This document shows, in pieces, positions 47,801 through 59,800 of a stretch of 64,000 bases of DNA; the first letter of the stretch is position 1; each line of letters opens with the position of its first letter. A model generated the notes under the pieces. It saw only the letters and a program-made list of their open reading frames with translations. It was not told where the DNA came from and ran no database searches. Origin of the DNA: Buxus sempervirens (lineage: Eukaryota; Streptophyta; Magnoliopsida; Buxales; Buxaceae). Location of the stretch: NCBI GenBank assembly GCA_947561395.2, contig OX387182.1, positions 134,001 to 198,000 on the forward strand. Direction: 5' to 3'. A program made the position numbers and the translations under genes.

Positions 47801-50800
47801 GGTGAAACAAGGTGGCATGCTGGGGAAATTTCCTCAAAATAAAAAAAATCCCAGCTTGTCTTTTTTGACTTTTCCAGCATTTCGTTTCGTGCGATGGGCA
47901 GCACCGAAATGGTAAACCTTTGGATGTCTATGGTGGTTTTCTAATCAGGGAAGATTTGTTGCTGAAGGTCCTCTCATAGGGAGCTTCAAAATCAAGGTGA
48001 AGGAAACACTTGTCCACCACATCCCCTGTTGTGTCAGCATATAGGATGGAAGCTGTAGATTTGAGATCTTATTGGTCGTCATTGATAAGCTAGAAGGGTT
48101 TAATCTGGCAGAAGAAGAAGGTTAGGGTGGGTGAGAGGTTGAAGATGATAGTAGGTGGATCCCTCTGCCACATGGCAGTTATACTAAGGTAGTTTGCTCA
48201 GGTTCAAATTTAAATGAGTTCAACTTGGGAGAACACAAGTTGGGCTTTCCAAGGAAGCCTGTCATGATCCTGGGCCTTTAGATTCAGGGCTAGCTGTTTT
48301 GGCTCTAGAAGCTAGACCCCACTCTCCTATCCTTCAAGCTTGTGATGAAGAGGCCCTTGCCGCTCTTTGTCCTGGTCATGCACAGGAAGAGGACCTGTGA
48401 CTTGATGGGAGTTCAGCTCCTCTTGCTCCTCTTCCATCATAATTTTTGAAGGAGTTAAAAGATCTTGGTTGATACTTCAATGGTGAGGTTCAAGTAAGCT
48501 CTCATGGAGAGCATGAGGGCAATTGTGGTAAATCCAGTTGCAAATATTGATGGTGTGGAGCAGGGGTCCCAATTCTTGTTTCAAAATTGCTGAGAAGTTG
48601 TGTGCCGAGGAATATAGCAAGGTAACATGCTTTGTTGTGAATTGAGCTGGTCTGCTTCACGAAGTTGTTGTCGGATGATTGTAGAGCAGCAGAGGGATGG
48701 TGCAACTCCACTCAATTGCAGATGGCGTTTCGAAGATGGGAGAGGTTTCTTGTGATTCTCCTGTGATGACCCTTGGATTTCTTTCGATTAAAAGGGAGAA
48801 GTAAATACTCGCGGCGGGCTCTGATATTATTATTGCCATTTGTACAAATAGAGCAAAGACACTCCCTTCCTCCTTTAGCAATGTTAGAGGAGACCTCAAT
48901 GGGAGAGCCCATTAACAAATCCTGGCATTGCTTTTCCTCTCTAATTCTTTGGCGCAAGCGTGTTCTTGGGTTATGATAAACTTTATGCATGTTAGAAAAT
49001 CCCTCAATGCCTCGTTTGCAAGGATTTGAAAGCAAGGCACAGGCGTTGTTTACAGCTATTGAAAAATGAAGGGGTAAGGGGAAAGGAACCAACAATAAAA
49101 TAGAGAGGGAGCTGAATAAATTATCTTGGTCATTGTTGGAGAAAGGAGAGTAGATTGAATCAGAGCTAGCCGGAGGAAGAACCAGTGATTTAAAAGGAAA
49201 AGTGATGTTTTAATGATTGTAAAAATCTTATCATAGAATGTAAGGGGATTCAACACCCAAGAGAAGAAGGGGGGAGTTAAGACTAGCATTGGGATGTAGG
49301 ATATGGATGTTATATTCCTTTACGAATTGAAATTGGGTAGTTTGAACAAATTACAATTGGGGGCAGACTAGGTATGTCTGGCGGTGCACTTGGAGGGATG
49401 ATATTAGCTTAGAAAAGTGTAAAATTTCAAGAAGCTTAGGTTTGGATGGGTCAGCATCATGGCTTACAATTTCGACATCACGTGTGTCACTAAAAATTCA
49501 TTTCTTTTTAAGTTGCAATGTTTCGCAATTGGAAAGTCGCCGATTTGAATTTTTGGCCATTTTTCGCAACGTGCCAGTGAAACGGGATGGTGTGCCTAGT
49601 GAAACGAGCGAAATGGGGGAAACGCAAATTCTTTTGGTGATTTTTTGCGACAAGCCATTGAAACGAGATGGCCTGCTGACGAAATTTGGCAAAAACTTCC
49701 CAAAGTAAAAAAAAAAAAACTCAGTTTTTGTCTTTGTCGATTTTTTCCAACGTTTCGACGGCACACCAATTGGCACCAAAATGGTAAACCTTGATCAGCA
49801 TGTTATTTTTGTTCTCTTGAAACAAGTTGCAGGTAGTGACATGTTCATTTCTAGGGTTCATGGGCCAATCGACCATTCCAAATCTGGGAAGATTTGGAAG
49901 GAGTTGGTGGGTGCAAGAGGGATAGGAAATACCCCATGGTGTGTTGGAGGGGATTTCAATGTTATAAGATTTCCTTTAGAACGAACGGGTGGATGGTACT
50001 GGTCCTCTGCAATGAAAGACTTTTTTTCATTTATTGAAGATCATGACTTAATTGATGTTCCTCTCAAAGGATTGAAGTTTACTTGGTAAAAAATAGTAGT
50101 CTTCGATTCTTTTGAAGATGAATCATTTCTTAGTTTCTTTGGAGTGGGAAGTTGCTTTTCCAAAATTTGGAGCTTCAACATGGCTGAAAACCATATCAAA
50201 TCAATCCCCGATCTTTACTAGTGAAAACGAATTCTGAAAGGTCTTTCCTTTCAGATTTGAGAACATGTGGCGTGAAGGCAAGTCATTTATAAATCTTGTT
50301 GGCGAGTGGTGGAAGGAAATGAATTTTCAGGGTAGTAACTCCTATGTATTTTCAAGATATTTGCGTGAATTGAAGCTCAAGATCAAAAACTGGAATAGAG
50401 AGGTCTCCGACTCTCCGGAAGAGTTGACATGAAATTTGAAGAATTATCACTAGATTAAGAGATCTAGATCACCCGGAGTAAGAGGGGAGAATGATGTTCA
50501 ATGATTGGATTGAAAAAGAAGCTGAAAGCGGACTATAAAAAAATGGCGTTGTTGATGGAGATAAGTTCGACACAAAAGTCAAGAGCGTTATGGCTAAAGT
50601 TAGGGGATAAAACACAAGTTTCTTTCATGAGGCAACATCAGCAAGAGGTATAATGAATTTCATTGACCGTTTAGAAGTGGATGACTCTTCTTGTTCTAGA
50701 AGAAGAGGAGATAAAAAAGGGCTTCTCTCAATTTTTACAAGGATCTATTTGAGGAAAAGGTTGGAGAGTGCCCACTTTTAGATGGAATGGAGTTTTATTC

Positions 50801-53800
50801 CTTGTCAAATGCTCAAAGGGATATGCTAGATAGAAGCTCAGTTAATGGAAGAAGTTGTTTTGGAGTCGCTCCATGAATTAGAAGGGGAGAAAGCTCCTTG
50901 GTTGGATGGGTTTACTAGTTTATTCTATAAAAAAGTGTTGGCCTTGCATTCGAGAGGACTTTATGAAGGCAGCCGTAGAATTTTTTCATTTGGCTCTCCT
51001 TGAAAGGAGTATGAATGCCACTTTTATTTCTCCCATTCCTAAAAAAGAAGATGCTGCATCTTTGAGAGATTATCACCCAATCAGTTTAGTAAGCAGATTT
51101 TATAAAATATTTTCCAAAGTACTCTCCAAAAGATTATGAAAGGTTCTACGTAGGATTATATCTCATTCTCAAAATGCTTTTGTGGGTTGAAGACAAATTT
51201 CTGATGCAGTCATGATTGCAAGTGAATGCTTGGATTCTATCCGAAGAGATGGTGAGGATAAGGTGATGTGCAAGTTGGATATTAAAAAGGCATATGATCA
51301 TGTATGATCATGTCAATTGGAATTTCTTGTGGTACCTCCTTAGTTGGATGGGTTTTGGAGCCAAGTGGTGTAGATGGCTGTACACTTGTATAACTTCAGC
51401 GTCTTTGTCAATCTTAGTAAATGGTGCGGTTGTTGGCTTCTTCTGTTGCGCAAGAGGTTTGAGGCAAGGGGATCCTCTCTCCCCTCTCTTGTTCTTAATA
51501 GTTATGAAGGCATTTAATCGGCTAGTAAGGAGAGCCAATATCTTGGGTATGCTGGAAGGTTTCAGTTTTGAAGGAGGGGATCTATCTATTTCTCATCTGC
51601 TGTTTGCAAACAATGCTGTGATTTTCTGCAAGGCCTAGGCCTCTCAGATCCTCATTAGTAGAATTATATTGACTTGCTTTGAAACCGTTTCAGGTCTACA
51701 ACTAAATTTACAGAAGAGCGTGCATTTCAATGTGGGCGGAAATGATACAGCAGTGGATCTGTGCAGAATTTTGGGGTGTCGATGGGTTCTCTTCCAACTT
51801 CATACCTAGGCATCCCTAATGGCCCTCCTTTTAAGGCTAGGGCAGTTTGGGAACCAGTGTTAGCTTGCATGAAGAGAAAGTTAGCTTCGTGGAAAGGCAA
51901 CATTTTATCTTAAGGAGGTAAACTAACCCTCATAAAAAATGCACTTTCTAATCTTCCAAAAGATGAAGTTTGTAGAGCAAAAGATGAAAGTGGCTTGGGC
52001 ATTAGAAATATGCATTTTATATCAGGTCCTTCTGGCTAAATGGTGCTAGCAATTTGAGTGCGAAGTATCAAGTTCGTGGAGAAACCTCATCATCATCAAA
52101 TATGGCTACAACCCAGTCTCTTGGATGCCAGCTCTGGTGAATGGCTACATTGGCTGTAGCCTATGGAAGCCAATGTGTAAACTATCTCATTTGCTTCTAC
52201 CTGGTTTGTGGTTTTAACTAGGAAAGGGGGACTGGATAAGATTTTGGGAAGATTCTTTGTGTGAAGAGAGGCCTCTAAAAGATGCACTTCCAGACTTATA
52301 TTATACCTTCAGCTCCTCAAGTATGCATAGCAGATTTGTGTGTACAAGGAGTAGGAGGGATCAATTGGAACTTGCAATTTAGAAGGTGCATGTTTGATTG
52401 GGAGGTGGATTACGTTGCCCATCTTCTGGGAAAGTATCAATGCACAGCAACCTAGTAGTGAACATGATAGTATGAAATGGGTTTGGGGAAGAGTTGTTGA
52501 GTTTTCAATTAAGTGTCTCTACCGTAAATTAAGTGAGCAAGGAATCTGTTTTGATTTATCTGGAATTATATAGCAACCCCTAATACTATCCAAAGTAGGG
52601 TTTTTCATGTGTACAGCGATTTTGGAGAAGATATTAGCAATTGAGAATCTTATGAAAAGAGGGTGGAAATTACCTAATAGATATGCTCTATGCAAATCTC
52701 AGCTGGAAATAGTGAACCACTTGCTAGTTCATTGTAGGTTGGTGCATGAGATTTGGAATGCTTTCTTTTCTAGATTTGGAGTCATGTAGGCACAACCAAA
52801 AGATTTAAAGTGAGTCTTCGCTTCTTGGAATAGTGGCAAAGGAACCTCTCGTCATGAGGTGTTGTGGAGTTTGACACTAGCGGCAATTCTATGGTCTTTA
52901 TGGAAAGAAAGGAACAAGAGAATCTTTGAAGACAAATCTAGATCTCTAAGGGCCATATTCGAGTATTCTCTTAGTTGTATCCTTTTTTGGGCATCAAACA
53001 AGGAATCTTGTAATGGATTGCACCTTTGGGAGGTGTTGATGTGCAAGGAATTTAGGGAATTGCAGAAGCTGCTTCTTCTTCTTTTCTGTACTCTTGGTGT
53101 ACATGTTCTGATTCCCTCCTTTTAAATTAATATAATTCCTATTATTAACGATCAAAAAGATTTTATTGGAGGATTCTATCCAATGCATGTGCACACGTCT
53201 TATTTACTTTTGTGCATGCATTATGAAGTCGTTCAATGAATGGAAGAGAGGTGCTTGAGTTGAGATAACCTCATGTTATTTTGATACTAATTTAGACATG
53301 TTATCAGTCAATAAATCAACAAAAAGACTTTTCCCAGGAACAGAGAGATGGCATCTTGAAGCCTGTTCTGCCACAATTATATCATGTGACTAAACAATCT
53401 ATGATTGGATTTGACCCTGTCCTTCATCTTCCTTGAGCCATTTTAGATCCTTTGGATTTGACTATCTCTCACCTTCTTGCAAATGCCTCCACTGGACTCC
53501 ATGTTACCTGATCACTTTTCTGTATTTATCTCCTATGAATATGAAGGCTACTGCTAGACTCTTTTTTATATGTTTTTTTTTCATTATATTTGTTTCTGTA
53601 TCCATGTCAACATCCCCATTAATATGTGTGCACCTTTTGAATTTATTGCTTCTGAACTTCTCATTGTTTTGTTTAAATATAAATTTGATGGAATGAACTA
53701 CAGTCTGAATATATATGAATTTTTGAAAGGTGAAAAACTGTAGTCGTTACAGACTGAATTAGAAAAAAGTAGGTCTAATAGTTTTCTTACCAAATCTCAA

Positions 53801-56800
53801 TTTTATCTTTCACTCTAATTTGTAAATCACATAATATTCTTGAAGCCATTCTGTACTTTTTGCTTGATGTGTACCATGGTTTAAAGTGCTTCGCCCAAGG
53901 CCTGAATATTCTAGGGGATAACCTTGAACCGACCAAATCGATCAAAATTTCAGTAATTTTTTCAATTTTTTGTTTCTTATTTGTAAAACTTCAAATAATG
54001 TTTATATCCATTTAATCATTCATAAGCATAAAATGCATAGTGATTGTTAAATGCATGATAATCATTTATAAGTTCGAATACTACGCATGTCAAGTAAATA
54101 ATGTACGATTGACTGAGCAAAATGAAAAACAAAAAAAGCATAGAATGGTTATTATCAAAACTTTGTGGAGTATTTAGTTGGCTTGAGTCTTGTTTTGTTG
54201 TCAATACTGTAACAGAAGTGCTTGTTGTGCATCCTAAGAGATAATGTCCCCTGTATAGTCAAACATGAGCATCATTATCCTCCACACTCATCTTTGCGAT
54301 GATACCAATTGAAGGATACTTTGGATAATAAGCATTAACGACTGGAATATTGGGTTTTAGCAGAGGTGTTGATGGTAGTGATGGAGGAGATGTAAGCAGA
54401 AAAGCCATATTCCTAGGTGTAGCATATGAAACGTATCAATAAGGGTTTGCTAGGAAGAAAACATGTATCAGGTTTGGGAAAATTATGGGAAAGGCCTCCT
54501 TTTGAGGAGACTTTTCCCTTTGAGGCCTGTACTTCAGACTTACAAGTCTGCAGGCTTCCTTTCGGTGAAAAATTATAAAAAAGGCCTCACATGAACAGTA
54601 TGTGAGAACCAATTTCCATTGCATTAAGGTTCAAGCTACTACTCACGTCATCTGGTTTTAATTTCACATTATCTTTGCTTTAAATTTTCCTGCAAACTGC
54701 AAAATTTACTGGATTTTTTTATTGTGAAGGGCACTGAAATGTCCTTTTCACAGGTATTCACCTTACTTTTTTTTGTCATCTATTATTATAATTTTTAACC
54801 TGATAACATATCGTAAATATTAAATCTCTGTTAAAACTTTTGCCGTAAATTTTCCTATTTCAATTGTAAAAATTTCCCATGAAATGGGATTTTAAAACAT
54901 ACACCTAAGTTACTCTTCGTCCTTGTATGTAAGTGGCATGTTCCTGATCGATATAGTTATAATGTTTTCCTGTTGTAATCAATTTAACCTGCCATATAAT
55001 GTGCACTTTTCTTCTACTTTGGCTTGCATTTTACTGTTTTTTATACATTTGCAGTTATATTTCAAAATAATATTTGTGATTGTATTTGCACTAACTTTGC
55101 TGATTAATCTTCAGTATGGGTTCACCGCTTGGCTATTGAGTACTTCTGTTGGTTTGCTTCTTTCCTTTTTAAGGTAAGGAAAATTCTCGTGGTTATACAT
55201 ATATCTTGTAGTTGTGATACTATCCTCTCTTGTGGTTAATGTTATATGGTATGTCTAAACAATGGTTCCTTGATTTCCTGAGTTACTTTCTATCGAAAAT
55301 GCCTTTTCTTGCTTAAATTTTGTTATGCCTTTTTTCCCCAAGATTTTCTTGATTTCATTTTGCATCAATTCACATAAAAGATGATTTATCTCAAGTAACA
55401 CTCCATTTTCCAGGATTTGACCATGTCTAATGTATTTATGTAACACCCTAGATTCGGTAGTTTTTTTCTTATCAATGGATCAAGGCATTACTTAAAGCAA
55501 TTAAAAACGAGAGCATAAATAAGATAAAGGTAAATCAGAGTACGCCAAAAATTAAACAATTCCTTCATTAATTCAATATAAAAGTGCTAATAATCCTCAA
55601 AATAAACTTCTACTTCAATACATTAAATTTGAAATTTAAAGAGGCAACTACCTATCCTAAACACTTTTCAAACCTACTATAAAAGAAAAAACTCTTAAAC
55701 AAATCTTCTACAAATATATAAGTCAAACCAATAAGCTATAAAGTGCTCGTTTAAGGTCCTCTGTTGTACCCTTTGTATAATCTACCCCGACTTGCACGTC
55801 CTCTCCAAGAGTATCTAAAAACAAACATTGAAAACAAGGGTGAGATATAAAATCTCAACAAGCAATAACATGCATGAAAGAAAACAGTCTATATAGTTTG
55901 AAATCCTTTTTCATGAGGTTCCAACGATAAATCCAAATACCAAATATCCAAGAATAATATATCATGAATCCAAAACCATATATTTTCAAAGTAATACCAA
56001 CAATTAATGTTTAAATAGTACCATCAACACACCACACAATTGTTACATCACAGGACTCATGAAATAAGACATCTTTGAGAAGTTAAAACCTAATTCCAAA
56101 TGCCACTTCCCGAGATACACGAACTACAACATAGGGGAGTACCCATCCAGATACAGGGATTAAGGTTGGCATGTACAACTATAACTTCCCACCGAGATAC
56201 ACGGATCAAGGATAATGATTGCTGCGAGTTCTAACTTCCCACTAAGATACATGGATCAAGGAAGAGGATTGCCGAGATACACGGACTAAAATGCATAAAT
56301 GGATCACGGGATTAACTAAACAAAGAACGACCCACTTCACTATTTAGCTAAACTATGGATCCATTACAAGCTATGCCTGCTAGACACAAGGCAAACAAAT
56401 ACTGAAACATGTTATTTTAGACGCCAAAACATCCACAATAATCCATAAGTCAACTCTAAGATATATGGAGGAAATTCAAGTCTCAAACCCAAGCTACATG
56501 TGTAAGAAATTCACTACTCCGAAGTACACAGAGGAAAATAATCACAATTTTGTCATAACAACTCTAAAAATATCTTTAGATAGTTCAAATACAAGTGTAG
56601 GTATCAATAAAAACAAGTCAAGTTGAAAAGAAAGCAGTTTGGAACGATAAACTAAAATAAAGTCATTTTAGCAAAATGTACCAAAAATCTTTATAAAAAT
56701 CCAAATAAATCTTAGGCCAGTGCAAACACTCTCAAAATACCCTAATTTAGTTGGTACATGATTTGGAATTCCATAAAAATCATTTTAAAACAAAAAATTG

Positions 56801-59800
56801 TCTGGCGTTCAAGTCTTGACGAGTAGTATGTCTGGCGCTGGAAGAAAATTTGATTCAGGTCTTGGTCGCTTGGAGTGGCGTTTGAGCCTCGCTGCGGGCG
56901 TTCGGTCTAAACACAAATTCTGGGTTTTGGGTTCTAAATTTCTAAAAAAAATATAGGTGGGGCACTTGTGTTTGCGCTCAAGGGGCGATGGGCTTCCATT
57001 CTAAATACCACGGCGCCTGGTCTGGTGCTTGAGTCGGATGCCTGGGGTCCATTTATTTCGTAAAATTTGGGTTCTTCCTCTATTTCGTGAAATTTGTTTC
57101 AAATCCAAATAACACGAAACTAACTTCTCAAATCACTTAGAAAGACAGGTAAGTGATGACCTAGCAAGGGATAAGGCCCCTAGTCCAAATGGATTCATGA
57201 TAGTCCTTTTCTAGGACAATTGGGAGATTTCAAAGACTGACTTGATGCAAGTTCTTATGGAATTTCATGAATTTGACATCGTCAACGAGTCCCAGGAATT
57301 TGTTCTTTTAAAAACCCTATAATTGAGATAAAGCATTTGGCTTCGTGCGAATGTGTTTACTTGTCTTTTGGAGGTAGGATCATACCCATAAAATCAGATT
57401 TACCCAACCTTCCAATTTTTTATCCTATATGTTTTTGGATGCCTAAAAAGGTGGTATGTTTGGTTGAGAAATCGCAAAGGGATTTCCCTATATGATGAGA
57501 ATGGGGGAGGGTGGGAGGGGGAGGAGCCTACAGTGGATAATCATTTTAAATGGCAAGTCATATGCAAGGATGTGTTGAGAGGAGTGATAAATATAGGATA
57601 TATCTTTTCCATGAATTCATCTTTTTGGGCCGAATGGCTTTGGTGTTTCATTAAGTATAGATATTGATTGTGGCATCAACTAATCAGTTACAAATATGGC
57701 CTAGCTAGTAACAGTTGGGATATTAATTGAAAAGCCCAAATGTTGGAAGCAAGTCCCTGGAAAGGAGTGGGATTTAGCTTCTAACTTCTATGCTCATTCA
57801 TTTTTGTCCTGGTTCTGGAGCATCCGTTCATTTTTGCATGATCTCTAGTGGGGGAGCAATGTTATCTTTCTCTATTCCCTGTTCCCATGGTTCACAGTAT
57901 CGTGCTGCTGTGCTATATCAACCGACTCAAAAATAGATATGCTATAAAATTGTGGATATGCATGAAAAATGGTGGATACATAAAACAAAACCTATCTAAA
58001 TTGAAAAATAAGCAAAAAATATGACAAATTAACATGTTTCTCACATCATAAGCCTACAAAAAGTATATATTGATATGGAAACAAATTGGTATACACGCAA
58101 ATGAAGGAAAACTTTATAAACATTAATTAAAGATTAATAAAAACTGTAATATGCTTAGTAAACTAATAAATATAGTAAGAAAATTCATTTATATAACACT
58201 TAATATAACATGATATAAAATTTTCCATAATCCATACAAATATCAAAAACTAAATAAGAAATCTTTAAGAGAGAAATGCTACTACTACAATAAATTTCTG
58301 GTTCCAAAGCTACCTTATTGCATCTTCAATACCATAAGGTGTGAAAGATCACCTTATATTTAGTACTTAAAAATGCAAAAGTATGACCGAGCCTTTGAGA
58401 GTTGGAAAAAAAAAGTTCTAAACTTCAATAATAATAAAAAAAATAGTTAATACAAATAAGAATTTGAAACCCGGGCAATTATAGTAATGAAAAAACAAGA
58501 TTTTAGATACAAAAGTAAAATAATCATGGGGATTAATATAAGTAATTATATCAACAAATGTCTTATCCCAGGAAAAATTTTGAACCCAAAATTTGCTGGA
58601 CTGGGAGAAGAAATTTGCTGAACCCAAAATGGTACATCGTGGAATATAATTCTAAGAAAAAATTTGCTGGACTGGGAGATTAATAGATTTGAAGAATTAC
58701 TACACGAGGTGTATAGTACCCGATTGGAGCAAGGGGAGGACTCGAGGAAGTGGAGTTTAAGTAGATCTGGTGTGTTCACAGTTAAAGCAGCATTTGAAAT
58801 GCTGGCCATTTCTGGTTCTTCTTTTCAGGTGAGTCATGTGGTATGGGCTAAGCCTGTACCAAGCAAAGCGGGCTTCTTCATGTGGGCAGCCGCGCTAGAC
58901 AAGATTCTAACGGTCAATCACTTAAAGAGTAGAGGGTGGCAGCTTCCTAACCGTTGTATAATGTGTAGGGAAGATGAGGAATCAATTCAGCACCTTTTGG
59001 TTCATTGTAGGGAGGCAAGAATTATTTGGAACAGAGTTCTTGCAAGATTTAGAATAGTGTGGGTACAACCTGAGAATTTTGCAAAGGTTCTACAAGCTTG
59101 GGGGCAGAGGAAACAAAAATCTAAGAGAGCATTACTGTGCAATATCGCCCCAGCAGTAATAGCTTGGGGGATTTGGAATGAAAGAAACCATAGGATTTTT
59201 AGAGATAAAGAAAAAAGTGTGGTAGAGCTGGAGAAGAAAATTCTGCACATTGTGTTTGGTTGGGCTTCGATCAATAATTTGATGTCTAATGTCTCAATTC
59301 AGGAATTCCTATTAGGAGATGCATTTCCAGATTAGTGGGGTGGCTAGGATATGTTGAGGTTAACTTTCATAGTTTTCTATTCTGTTTTGTAGTCTTTGGT
59401 ATACTATTTGTTTACCAAGACATATCTTTTTTCTTCCTTCTATTTTATATATAACATCTCAATTACTGATAAAAAAAAAAAAATTTTTTTTTTTGAACCC
59501 AAAATCAAATTAAAATAAAAGTAAAATATTTTTAATTTTTAGTGAATTTTTTGAAAAATATTTTCAAGGAAAATTGCAAGAATCATAAGAATGATAGATC
59601 AACCCCATGTACATCTCATATAAAAAATTTTGATCTTTCTCTGAAAAATGCAATTTGGATCCATGGATTTCGCTCCATAAATTCATTTAAAAAATTGTCA
59701 AATCATGTATAAATATGAAAATGTAATGAGTTATAATGAAAAATTTTGAAAGTCTTCAATACCTATCAAAACTAGGCATGGATTTGATTCCTTTTGTTTG

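Larger units (their letters stand above)
46665..53162 (+). mobile_element. L1-type LINE B, near full length, 6.5 kb with two nested MITEs
   Basis: TTATTGGAGGAT flanks both ends (46653-46664 and 53163-53174). A pyrimidine-rich leader (46670-46740) precedes a broken ORF1 (about 46870-49200; WFAEKA, FPRKMK). Endonuclease begins near 49225 with ILS-stop-NVRGFN and continues to KFTW near 50089 ([10 protein letters not shown]). Reverse transcriptase: [83 protein letters not shown], then [10 protein letters not shown] near 51600, where both catalytic aspartates of FADD are asparagine. The tail ([10 protein letters not shown] type, [19 protein letters not shown]) ends near 53100. Many stops. Confidence 0.9.
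41117..55114 (+). other. DEK1: DEK1 intron 8 (14.0 kb)
   Basis: Mostly two long sense-strand LINEs (41458-45849 and 46665-53162). The gaps 41117-41447 and 45860-46652 and the stretch 53175-54475 show nothing I recognise apart from AT-rich sequence; a MITE copy sits at 54476-54593. Confidence 0.9.

Noticed and set aside
58664-59335. Intact 223-codon frame as a host zinc-binding gene
   Set aside because: It is the C-terminal tail of an L1 LINE with poly-A and a 15-bp target duplication; same sequence type as the copy at 29851-30660.
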